DNA from: Acetobacter orleanensis
GTDB lineage: Bacteria; Pseudomonadota; Alphaproteobacteria; Acetobacterales; Acetobacteraceae
NCBI RefSeq assembly: GCF_001581005.1
Contig: NZ_LHZV01000044.1
Span: 1 to 36,777 of the forward strand
Direction of reading: 5' to 3'
Length of the DNA: 36,777 nucleotides
A model generated the notes under the pieces. The model saw only the letters and a list, made by a program, of their open reading frames with translations. It searched no databases and was not told where the DNA came from. Below, piece after piece: positions 8,128 through 16,270 of the stretch. Each line of letters starts with the position of its first letter. Positions within the stretch are counted from its first letter, which is position 1. A program made the translations under genes and the position numbers.

Positions 8128-9720
8128 TTACCCAGCCTCCGCGTCAGCAGGTTGCATGATTGGCGGTGGGTGCCAGCGGCCCTGATCTACATCTGCTATC
8201 TCGCGGTCAATTATAGCAATGACCTGCCGCGAAAAGGGTCCAAGATGCAAGTACAACGCGCTTGTCATGACCATATAAGGCAATGCTTTGGGGTTATGAA
8301 GGGCACCGTCCAGCATCATGCGCCAGAATTGACTGCTGGTGCCGGAGCCAGCGCGATGAATACGGAAAAGCAGCCGGATAAAGCTGCGCAGATCGCCCTT
8401 TATCATGCGATGCGCGCGTTGGCGCTTGAGCATCCGGCCAAGTCTTCGGACACGGCCGAAATAAGCGACTGGATCATAGATTGTTGCGAGTACTGTTCTG
8501 TAATCGTGCAGCACGTCACGGCGTGGGCGTTTTGTCTCAAAGTTAAGGCCGGCAGTGCATTGATCGCCCGATTGAGTCTCTTCATCGCCGGAAAAAAGGC
8601 GTCCTTCGGCTAATAGTCGGCGTGTCAGCTGTGTGGTAGGCAGGGCATAAAGCAGGCCGACCATGCAGACTGGGATCGATGTGTCTTCGATACATTCTAT
8701 CATGCCGTCGGCTACACTGTTTTTTTCGCTATCAAAACCGACGATAAAGCCAGCGTTAACAAAAATTCCTGCTTTGTGAATCGTCTCAATACTCTGCTGC
8801 AAACTGCGCCTTGTATTTTGTTTTTTTTGCATGAGTATGAGGGAAACTGTATCCGGACTTTCTATGCCGACGAATATGGCAAAAAAGTTTGTTTCTGAAA
8901 GACTTTGAAGAAGTTCCGGGTCATCTGCTAGATTAATTGAAGCTTCGGTTGAGAATTCAAACGGAAAGTTCTTTGTATCCTGCCAGCGCTTAAGGTCAGG
9001 CAAGAATTTCTTGAGCGCCTTTTTGTTACCAATGAGGTTATCATCAACAAAATCTACATGCCCACGGTACCCAAGGGTGTAGAGGGCATCAAGTTCGGCT
9101 ATAACCTGTGTATTGGTCTTGGTGCGTGGCACTCGGCCGTAGAGTTCAATAATATCACAGAATTCACAACTAAACGGGCACCCACGTGAAAACTGGATGC
9201 CAACATGCAGATATTGATCTAACTTCAATAAATCAAAGCGAGGTAGCGGGCTTTTTGTGACATCTGTCTTGCCCATAGGCGCTTTGAACACACCGTATCT
9301 GTCACCGTCGCGCCATGCCGAGATGAAGTCGATCATGATTTCTTCGGCTTCACCTAAAACCTGAAAATTAGCTGTACTATAAAGATGTGGGCTGGAGGTA
9401 ACATCGGGGCCACCAACCACGACCGGCTTTCCAAAAGCAAGACACATGTCAATAACGTGGAGGGTGTCATGACGTTGTGGCAGCATACCACCAGTCATTA
9501 TAAGATCAGCCCATGCAAAATCTGAGTCGTCCAACTGTTCCGTATTACGGTTAATCAGTCGGATTTCCCAATTTTTAGGGAGAAGTGCAGCAACTGTAAT
9601 GAGACCGAGAGGGGCAGCAGGATAGCGTGCGTCTGTTAGATTGCAGGTTTCCTGATAATTCCAGAACGAGTTAGCATTGAAGAGCGGGAAAACCATTAGT
9701 ACCTTGCAGGTATCTAGCAT
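8128..9720 (-). CDS. B12-binding-domain radical SAM protein, HpnP-like (DUF4070) clade
   Basis: A 530-residue protein with an N-terminal Rossmann-like cobalamin-binding-type domain (about 1-150), a radical SAM core with the CxxxCxxC iron-sulfur motif at C181, C185 and C188 (GCPFSCEFCD), and a C-terminal helical DUF4070-type region. Segments such as RYPAAPLGLITVAALLP, VVGGPDVTSS and FVDDNLIGNKKALKKFLP are very like the hopanoid C-2 methylase HpnP and relatives. The N-terminal domain lacks a clear DxHxxG motif, so base-off cobalamin binding through that His is not expected, which is also usual in this clade. The reaction is probably a radical methylation or rearrangement of a lipid-like or other unreactive carbon; the substrate is unknown. 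HpnP itself is possible, but the clade is broad and no hopanoid gene is nearby. It is transcribed alone, with a long AT-rich gap upstream. Confidence 0.82.
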   Translation of the reverse strand: MLDTCKVLMVFPLFNANSFWNYQETCNLTDARYPAAPLGLITVAALLPKNWEIRLINRNTEQLDDSDFAWADLIMTGGMLPQRHDTLHVIDMCLAFGKPVVVGGPDVTSSPHLYSTANFQVLGEAEEIMIDFISAWRDGDRYGVFKAPMGKTDVTKSPLPRFDLLKLDQYLHVGIQFSRGCPFSCEFCDIIELYGRVPRTKTNTQVIAELDALYTLGYRGHVDFVDDNLIGNKKALKKFLPDLKRWQDTKNFPFEFSTEASINLADDPELLQSLSETNFFAIFVGIESPDTVSLILMQKKQNTRRSLQQSIETIHKAGIFVNAGFIVGFDSEKNSVADGMIECIEDTSIPVCMVGLLYALPTTQLTRRLLAEGRLFSGDEETQSGDQCTAGLNFETKRPRRDVLHDYRTVLATIYDPVAYFGRVRRLGRMLKRQRAHRMIKGDLRSFIRLLFRIHRAGSGTSSQFWRMMLDGALHNPKALPYMVMTSALYLHLGPFSRQVIAIIDREIADVDQGRWHPPPIMQPADAEAG

Positions 9721-10039
9721 CGTGCAGAGGTCCGTTGTTTCAGAAACAGAGTGGGTTAAAATAGAGGCTCTTCCATTCTGTATGAAGAGTCATGGCGAGA
9801 TAGAGAATAAAAGCTTGTGTTGAAACGATATATTGCAAACTTTCTAAAAATAAATATATTTTTATTTACTCTATCGAAAAAAAATAAAATATAGTATATT
9901 TCGTAAAAAGCAATGGGTTGTATGAATGTTGGGATTTATTAATATTTTTGTTATAAAAATGAAATATATATATTAAAAATTTTACGTCTTCGAGATCGAT
10001 CAGAAAATCTGGCCAGAAAACCAATGCAGAGGCGTATAG

Positions 10040-10063
10040 AGCACGTTCAGGGGTGAACGTGCT
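10040..10063. repeat. Perfect 10-bp inverted repeat with GGGG loop
   Basis: AGCACGTTCA, then GGGG, then TGAACGTGCT form a perfect stem-loop. No U-tract follows on either strand, so it is not a standard terminator. It sits about 320 bases upstream of the radical-SAM start and 520 bases upstream of the TonB-receptor start. It could be an operator or a mobile-element end. Confidence 0.6.
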
Positions 10064-10573
10064 AGGTCCTGTCATGAGTGCCATTAGGCTGACGATGAAT
10101 GCTCTAAAATTCTCAAAATAGTAGATTGAGGTTTCGAAAACCTCTATTTTAATGTTTTCACGGACAATAATATCAAAGGGTTATGATTTCAAATTCGTTA
10201 AAAGAGGTTGGTTTTTCAGACTATGCGGTGATCTGATTGCCTCTGGCAACATGATTGCGAAAATGTTATCAGCTATCCTGATGAGATGTAGAGAGCGCGG
10301 CGCTCAGGTCTGCATCGTTTGCGATAACGTAAAAATTGAAATTGTAGCGAAAACTACGAATTATTAACTTTTATGTAAAATATATAAACTAAGGTTCTAC
10401 CATGTTTATTGGGATTAATTTAAAAAACTAAAACTATATAGTAATATATTAATAAAACTGACATAAAGTTACAATCGTAACGTCACAAAATTCTCTCCGA
10501 CAACATGATAGAAATCCAAAAATGTCGTGATCGCTACGGAATGGCCGTGCAGCGGTATATGCGGCGTCTATTT

Positions 10574-10580
10574 GGAGGGG
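10574..10580 (+). promoter_or_regulatory. Shine-Dalgarno site fixing the GTG start of the TonB receptor
   Basis: GGAGGGG lies five bases before GTG 10586, deciding this non-ATG start. Confidence 0.75.
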
Positions 10581-10585
10581 TGTAA

Positions 10586-12997
10586 GTGTATCCCGTTTTT
10601 TCCGTTAGTGATCTGGCCGATAAGCGCGGAAGCGCAAGATACAGTAAGTGGACACGCCCTATATTGATTTGTGCGGTTATGGTTTTTGGCGCCGCGCAGG
10701 CAACCGCAGCGACTATTCCATTGGCGGGGGGTGTGGAAAACAAGCCGATGAAAGCAAAGAAGAAGTCGAAAGCTGATTCCACCACGCATGGTGCCATTGA
10801 ACGCAAAACAGTTCCTGCTGGTAACGCGAACGTTCATACTTTACCGGTCAATCGTGAAACGATTATGGTGAGTGGCCATAAGCAGGTTGATTCCGCGGCC
10901 TATCAGGCTCCGACTAAGGCACCCCTAAGTGCTTTTCAGCCGACATCGGTTATCAGTCAGCATTTTATTGAGAACAATATCCCGCCTTCTGGCGGCTATG
11001 ATACAATGGTTGCGCTTTCTCCCAGTGTTATGACCATTGGAGCGAATGGACCCGGTCTTGCTGAAAATAAAGTCTCAGTCCGTGGTTTTTCAGACGGGCA
11101 GTATAATGTTCTGTTTGACGGTATTCCCTTTGCGGATGGCAATAATTTTACGCACCATACTACCGCTTATTACACCGCGCATGATCTTGGTGATATCAGC
11201 GTCGATCGTGGCCCGGGCAATGCCAGCACTTTAGGCTATGCGACGTTTGGAGGCACCATTGCGGTTGGTGGCAAGGCACCGTCTCAGCAGCGTTCTGTTG
11301 CAGCATATGGGAGCATGGGCGCTTGGAATACCTACACCTATGGTGGTGAATTCAACAGCGGCCGCATGCAGAAGCTAAATAACGCATCGTTCGTCTTTGA
11401 TGGTGGTGGTGTGCAAAGTGACGGCTATCTCACTTATTCTGGTCAGAAGCGTTATAACTTCTACGGAAAGTGGATCCAGCCGATCAATGACCACACGACC
11501 CTGACTTTTATGGGAATGTACAATAATCTGGTTCAATACGTACCGCCGGGTGTGACTAAAGAGCAGATTGCCAAGTACGGGCCGGATTATGGGTTATCGA
11601 ATAATCCAAATTCGCAAAATTATTATAAATATAACATGGATACCATTCAGACTGATATGGCTTATATTGGCCTGAATTCCGATCTCGGTGGTGGTTGGAG
11701 CATCGAGAATAAAGTTTATACCTACGCTTATTATCATCATGGTTACAACGAGAATGACGTCAATGGCACCACGCAGGCGCAGTATCACGAGACTGCGCCG
11801 CTTGATGCCAAAGGACACCCAGTTGCCTGCGGTGGAACGTATGGGAACAAGATGACCTATAATTCAGGTCCGGGTTGTGAATATGGCCAAGCGATGCGAC
11901 AGGACTATCGCGCATGGGGTGATACATTCGCGCTGAAGCGTGATTTTGGTCTGGCGAAGCTTGATGTTGGTTTCTGGCTGGAACATCAGACCGATACTCG
12001 TCAACAGGGCAATATTAATTGGTCAACTGGTGCTTTCACCAATGCGGCGATGCCTCTCAATCGGCTCATGACGTTGGAAAACTTTAGCGCACAACCCTAT
12101 GTGCAGGTAACATTCCGACCGTTGCCGAATTTAGAGATTTCACCGGGCTTCAAATACGCTCTTATGGATCGCCAAATCAATGCGCCGATCAATCAGAAAA
12201 CGGGTACGCCGCTTGCCTATAGCCAGACATACGGCGCGCCTATGCCGTCACTGAATGTGCATTATATGGTCAATCCAAACTGGTCGGCGTACTTGCAGAT
12301 TGCACGTGGGTTTTTGGCACCTGATGCTGCGTATTTTTATACGCCGAATCCGGCAGCCAATAAGGTCAGCCCGGAAAACACCATGAACTATCAGATCGGT
12401 ACGGCGTGGCAGAGTCGTCGTTTTACTCTGTCGGCTGACGTTTATTATATCAATTTCAGCAATTTCGTAACCAGTGCCGTCCAAAACATCCCCGGTTATG
12501 GTCCGATGTCTGTCTATTATAATCAGGGCGGGGTCAATTACTACGGTATTGAAGGAGAAGCGTCTTATCATATTGGTTCTGGTTTTACGGTGTTTGCCAA
12601 TGGCAGCCTTAATCAGTCAAAGACTCAGGGAACCGGTGCTCCTATCGCCAATGCGCCGGACGCTACAGCAGCAGGTGGTGTCATTTATGAGCGTGATGGA
12701 TTGTATGCCTCCGTCATCGATAAATGGATCGGCGCAAGAGCCGGTTTGGTCAACAACAAGGGTATCGCGCAGAACGGGCTGGATCCGTTCAATCAGCTTG
12801 ATGTGTCGATTGGGTATACGGTTCACAGTAAAAACCGTTTTGTTCCCCCTGTTAAGTTCCAGCTCAGTGTCACAAATCTGGCCGATAGTAAAAAAATCTT
12901 TTCTTATTCTGGAACAACAGCCGAAGGTGTGACGCTTTGGAACACCCAGCCCGGACGTGGTTTCTTTGGATCGATTTCTGTTCCCATCGGGTTCTGA
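10586..12997 (+). CDS. TonB-dependent outer-membrane receptor
   Basis: An 803-residue outer-membrane receptor that takes up a scarce ligand using TonB-ExbBD energy. There is a long N-terminal leader with a hydrophobic signal segment at about residues 24-42, ending in an Ala-rich cleavage region. A Lys-rich stretch follows, then a TonB box at 91-96 (ETIMVS). The plug domain (about 105-230) includes VSVRGFSDGQYNVLFDGIPF and ISVDRGPGNASTLGYATFGG. A 22-strand-type barrel with many aromatic turns follows and ends in a terminal Phe (SISVPIGF), the outer-membrane insertion signature. The GTG start is supported by GGAGGGG upstream. The next two genes, a secreted beta-propeller 60 bases downstream and a secreted acid phosphatase, are co-oriented and probably functionally linked. 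The ligand is unknown; a phosphorylated organic compound is a reasonable guess from the neighbours, and an iron chelate is the usual alternative. Confidence 0.93.
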   Translation: MYPVFSVSDLADKRGSARYSKWTRPILICAVMVFGAAQATAATIPLAGGVENKPMKAKKKSKADSTTHGAIERKTVPAGNANVHTLPVNRETIMVSGHKQVDSAAYQAPTKAPLSAFQPTSVISQHFIENNIPPSGGYDTMVALSPSVMTIGANGPGLAENKVSVRGFSDGQYNVLFDGIPFADGNNFTHHTTAYYTAHDLGDISVDRGPGNASTLGYATFGGTIAVGGKAPSQQRSVAAYGSMGAWNTYTYGGEFNSGRMQKLNNASFVFDGGGVQSDGYLTYSGQKRYNFYGKWIQPINDHTTLTFMGMYNNLVQYVPPGVTKEQIAKYGPDYGLSNNPNSQNYYKYNMDTIQTDMAYIGLNSDLGGGWSIENKVYTYAYYHHGYNENDVNGTTQAQYHETAPLDAKGHPVACGGTYGNKMTYNSGPGCEYGQAMRQDYRAWGDTFALKRDFGLAKLDVGFWLEHQTDTRQQGNINWSTGAFTNAAMPLNRLMTLENFSAQPYVQVTFRPLPNLEISPGFKYALMDRQINAPINQKTGTPLAYSQTYGAPMPSLNVHYMVNPNWSAYLQIARGFLAPDAAYFYTPNPAANKVSPENTMNYQIGTAWQSRRFTLSADVYYINFSNFVTSAVQNIPGYGPMSVYYNQGGVNYYGIEGEASYHIGSGFTVFANGSLNQSKTQGTGAPIANAPDATAAGGVIYERDGLYASVIDKWIGARAGLVNNKGIAQNGLDPFNQLDVSIGYTVHSKNRFVPPVKFQLSVTNLADSKKIFSYSGTTAEGVTLWNTQPGRGFFGSISVPIGF

Positions 12998-13057
12998 CGC
13001 AACATTCTTGCAAAAACAGATATTCACTTTCTTGTCCAGATATAACGAAAGAAAAAT

Positions 13058-14110
13058 ATGACCATGCTTTTAAGGTTATTCGTTGCTCTGCTTCTCTTGG
13101 CAATGGCAGAGCCGGGGAGTGCTGCAAGCTTGCCAGAACAGCCTCAGCCTCAGGTTAGTTCATCTGAGGCTGTAAAAGAAAACATCACGCATTTGCCCGG
13201 TCCGGATGGGCGCTATGACTATGCTACTTTTGATGAAACAACCGCGCATCTCTATATCGCCCGTGGTTCGTCGATAACGGATTATAATACGAAAAATGCG
13301 TCTGCCCCAATAAGTCTCGGGCAGATTGCTCATGGCCATGCTGTTCTCTCCCTTCCGCGGAGTTCAGATCTTCTGGTGACAAGTGGTGATGATTCCACCG
13401 TTCGCTTCCTTGATAAAAAAAGTGGCCATCAAACAGGCCAGATTTCGGTTGGAGTGGACCCTGATGGCGCAGCTATCGATGCGGACCGCAATATTGCTTA
13501 CGTCATGAATGCCAAGGGCGGAACGGTATCAGTCATTGATCTCGCCTCTCGCAAGGTCATGGCAACTATCGTTCTCAAGCCGGGGTTGGAGTTTCCAGCT
13601 CTTGGTAAAAATGGAATTCTTTTTGTCAACAATGAGAACATGAACGAAATCGAGATCGTCGATACACGTGAGATGAGAGTAGAAGAGGCGATTGCCCTGT
13701 CCGGATGTACTGGACCGAGCGGACTTGCCTATGATGCGGCTTCCGATCGTCTCATTTCGGCTTGCGCTAACGGGAAGGCTGCAATCATCTCGGCTGGGAA
13801 CCGGAAACAACTTGGCCTGCTCGATATCGGTACTAAGCCAGATGCGGTGATTCTCGATGCGCAACGCCGGCGTGCCTATATTCCTTGTGGCGGAAATGGA
13901 GAACTCGACGAAATTTCTCTCGCTTCCGTACCTGCTGTCCTGAAGCGTATCCCCACCGAGATTGGAACACGGACTGGTGCCATGGATTCCCGGACTGGTG
14001 AACTTTATCTTCCGAGCGCTCGTTTTGTTCAGGCTCCGGGCATAAAGCATCCTCCGATGATTCCGGGAAGCTTTCATGTTCTTATCATTAATCCAGACAA
14101 ACAGAACTGA
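13058..14110 (+). CDS. Secreted beta-propeller protein (YVTN/NHL-type repeats)
   Basis: A 350-residue protein with an N-terminal signal peptide (LLRLFVALLLLAMAEPGSAAS, cleavage near residue 23) and six or seven blade-like repeats. The blades carry the VxVGxxPDGxAxDxxxxxxYVxNxxxGTVSVID pattern, clearest at about residues 128-165 (ISVGVDPDGAAID, then IAYVMNAKGGTVSVIDL). Related propellers are periplasmic or surface proteins with varied roles, from redox-enzyme scaffolds to substrate binding; no catalytic residues can be named. It begins 60 bases after the TonB-receptor stop in the same orientation and is probably co-transcribed. ATG 13058 is used, with ATG 13064 as an alternative. The association with a TonB receptor and an acid phosphatase suggests a role in ligand capture or processing in the periplasm. 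Confidence 0.82.
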   Translation: MTMLLRLFVALLLLAMAEPGSAASLPEQPQPQVSSSEAVKENITHLPGPDGRYDYATFDETTAHLYIARGSSITDYNTKNASAPISLGQIAHGHAVLSLPRSSDLLVTSGDDSTVRFLDKKSGHQTGQISVGVDPDGAAIDADRNIAYVMNAKGGTVSVIDLASRKVMATIVLKPGLEFPALGKNGILFVNNENMNEIEIVDTREMRVEEAIALSGCTGPSGLAYDAASDRLISACANGKAAIISAGNRKQLGLLDIGTKPDAVILDAQRRRAYIPCGGNGELDEISLASVPAVLKRIPTEIGTRTGAMDSRTGELYLPSARFVQAPGIKHPPMIPGSFHVLIINPDKQN

Positions 14111-14274
14111 AGCATAAAAATATGCTGCGATTAAGAAAGAAGGAGCAAGCTTTGTGCCAACGGGCCAAATCTCCGCAATAATTTTTTCAGTTTGGATACG
14201 GACTTTGTTGACACTCAAGTTTTGTAAAAATTTTATGTTTTCTCAGTCGTTGTATAAAATTAGGTGGTAACCCA

Positions 14275-14997
14275 ATGAAAACTAATAAAATGAAAATCTG
14301 CCTCAGCCTTTGTTTTGGGTTGTGTGTAGGCGTAATCCCGCTGGCTCAGGGAGCAGAACATCATTTCCAGTATTTACAGCCAACTGACGTCCAGTCATCG
14401 CTGCTCCTGCCAGCACCACTTGACGACAACTCACCAGGTACGAAGTCCGAACTTATTGATCTTCACACGCTTATCAATGCAAGTTCACCAGAGCGTCTTG
14501 CACAGGCGAAGGTGGATAATGACCATGAAGATCCTTCTTTGTTTGATGGTATTTTGGGATTTAAATTGAAGAATTTCCCAAAAACATGGTCTCTTCTCAA
14601 AATGGTTCAGAATGAAGGTGATGCATCAGCTGACGTCTTTAAAGAGCATTTTCATCGTAAACGTCCGTGGGCTGTTGATCCTTCTATGCCCCGCTGTGAT
14701 GGCTCATCCACAGCGCACCCTTATCGTTCTTATCCCAGTGGCCATTCGACATTGAGTTATTCGACGGGGTATATTCTTGCGCGGCTTTTACCGGGACAAT
14801 CTCAGACCATTCTTGATCGTGCGTCTGATTACGCCGAGAGTCGGAAGGTTTGTGGTGTACATTATCCGTCAGATACCGAAGCAAGCCATGTATTGGGCAC
14901 ATATGTTGCGACGCGATTGATGGCCAATCCACGATTTTTGCAACAATTCGCGGCAGCACGAGATGAACTCAAAGAGGCTCACGTCAAGGGCTCTTGA
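14275..14997 (+). CDS. Secreted class A non-specific acid phosphatase (PAP2 superfamily)
   Basis: A 240-residue periplasmic phosphatase with a signal peptide (about 1-26, ending AQGA). The full three-part catalytic signature is present: K123-x6-R130-P131 (KEHFHRKRP), P154-S-G-H157 (YPSGHSTLS), and S189-R190-x5-H196-x3-D200 (ESRKVCGVHYPSD). H196 is the expected nucleophile and H157 the general acid. The length and the arrangement match the PhoN/PhoC class A family, which hydrolyses many phosphomonoesters at acid pH. It is 164 bases downstream of the propeller gene in the same direction, with an AGGTGG ribosome site before the ATG. It probably releases phosphate from organic phosphates met at the cell surface and may be induced by phosphate starvation (inference). 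Confidence 0.93.
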   Translation: MKTNKMKICLSLCFGLCVGVIPLAQGAEHHFQYLQPTDVQSSLLLPAPLDDNSPGTKSELIDLHTLINASSPERLAQAKVDNDHEDPSLFDGILGFKLKNFPKTWSLLKMVQNEGDASADVFKEHFHRKRPWAVDPSMPRCDGSSTAHPYRSYPSGHSTLSYSTGYILARLLPGQSQTILDRASDYAESRKVCGVHYPSDTEASHVLGTYVATRLMANPRFLQQFAAARDELKEAHVKGS

Positions 14998-15248
14998 ATA
15001 GGCGCGCTATGATAGAGCGTTGTTGATAATATTCTGAATTGCCTAGGGTTTTATTGAGACAACGAGGCTCTGGAGCAATTTAGTGCAGGACGAAAGGAAG
15101 AAAGGTAGCGCGTAGAGCCACAGTATGGGGTTTAAGCTGCTGCGGAGGCGGACCGGAGAATACCGACGCCTCTCCGTGGTGCTGCGTGTGTGGAGTGGCG
15201 GCGTCATCCATGCTGTCGGTTTTTGTCGCTGCTGGCACAGTCTGAAGG

Positions 15249-16000
15249 TGTCACAGTTTAGTTCCGGACCTTTGGGACTGACGGTGGTCATAAAGGAGAC
15301 GTGGAATAGGACGAGTTTGCAAGGCTGAGCTCAGATACGAAGCGGTAATTTTAGCTTTGACCCGCAGTCTGTCACATGAGCGTATTGCTCAGGATCTGGG
15401 TATTGCGCTCTTCGAGATTGAAGGAATGGATCCGCGATGAACAGAAGCATGCACTGTGGTCACTGACGCAACGGATTATATAGCGTTATTGCGTGAGAAT
15501 GACAGTCGTGTTGTCAGAGCACGATGGTTTAAGGTGACGATCAACAACACTCGCAGTCATGTTATTGAACCTGACTTGCCGGGCCGGGATTTCTCCGCAA
15601 CAGTCGTCAACCAGAAATGAGTGGCGGACATACCATCGGTCTGGACACGTGAAGGCTGGGGTTATCTGCCTGTGGTCTTTGACCAGTTTTCACGGCGGAT
15701 TGTTAAATGGAACTTCGTTGTTCATGTGATAGCTGATCTTGTTGTAAGGGCGTTGAAGCGAGCTATTGTCTTGCATCAACCCTGACAGGATGTGTGTATT
15801 ATGCTGATCTTGGCAGTCAGTATTGTTCAGAGGAGGCCGGCACCGCCTGTTTGTCCATGGTTTTATCGTATCCATAAACAGAGAGGGAAACTGCTGGGAT
15901 AATGCGGTGACGGAGAGTTTTGTCAAAACTTTGAATGCTGAGCCCCTTTGATAATACGCCGTAGAGGTATCCGTTGTTCTCGAATTAACTTCTTGGGACT
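15249..16000 (+). mobile_element. Decayed IS3-family element, relic copy 2
   Basis: The left end at 15249 (TGTCACAGTTTAGTTCCGGA) and the following leader and orfA start (GGAGACGTGGAATAGGACGA) closely match the copy at 34927, but the start codon region is mutated (ATG to ATA). OrfA then frameshifts. OrfB fragments remain, with stops: YLPVVFDQFSRRIVKW near 15665 and a decayed CWDNAVTESFVKTLNAE near 15890. The right boundary near 16000 is a guess from a weak match to the inverted end. The element is inactive, lies directly upstream of narG, and has the same orientation as copies 1 and 3. The 250 bases before it, after the phosphatase, hold no recognised gene. Confidence 0.8.
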
Positions 16001-16186
16001 ATGAGCTTGTTTCGATGACTGGAAGCGGTTCCGTATCAGGTAATGGCTGGCATAACGTTTGCGTCGTCTTTAAGTCTGGTACGTAAGCCTATCCGTGGCA
16101 ACAACGCTCTAAGAGTGTTTATATATCGGTTCCGTTATATTAATTCGAGATAAAGATTTTTTTATTTTTAGAGTGTTTTATTTTAA

Positions 16187-16200
16187 TTGATGTAAGTCAT
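16187..16200 (+). promoter_or_regulatory. Putative FNR/ANR-type operator upstream of narG
   Basis: TTGATGTAAGTCAT matches the FNR consensus TTGAT-N4-ATCAA in 8 of 10 specified bases, with a perfect left half-site. It lies 71 bases before the preferred narG start at 16271, suitable for an activator-dependent promoter between them. The site fits oxygen-regulated expression of a nitrate reductase operon. It is a weak consensus and remains a prediction. Confidence 0.45.
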
Positions 16201-16270
16201 GGTGTGGATAAAAGGGTATGGGCAATATACCTTTTCCGCGTGCGGTGATCTATCGGGGTTTGGACTTGCC

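Larger units (their letters stand above)
9721..10585. other. Long AT-rich intergenic region upstream of the TonB receptor
   Basis: About 865 bases lie between the divergent radical-SAM and TonB-receptor genes, strongly AT-rich around 9840-9990 and 10370-10450. No credible gene is seen; a 71-codon frame at 10152 has no recognisable similarity or ribosome site. The region contains the 10040-10063 hairpin and should contain both promoters. It may be a decayed insertion, but I cannot identify one. Confidence 0.5.

Noticed and set aside
8083-8613. A 176-codon plus-strand open frame over the 3' end of the radical-SAM gene
   Set aside because: It is antisense to a well-supported conserved protein and shows no family resemblance; a shadow frame.
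10152-10367. A 71-codon open frame in the AT-rich gap
   Set aside because: No ribosome site, no recognised motif, and composition like the surrounding noncoding DNA.
10458-10487. Possible PhoB box (CTGACATAAAG and similar) upstream of the TonB receptor
   Set aside because: Only the first half resembles a Pho box; the second repeat does not match, so phosphate control is not supported by this site.
15155-15190. GC-rich hairpin (GAGGCG/CGCCTC) after the phosphatase as a terminator
   Set aside because: The loop is long and no T-run follows.
16199-16270. Upstream ATG extension of narG
   Set aside because: The extra 24 residues have no counterpart in NarG, and the start would overlap the FNR-like box.
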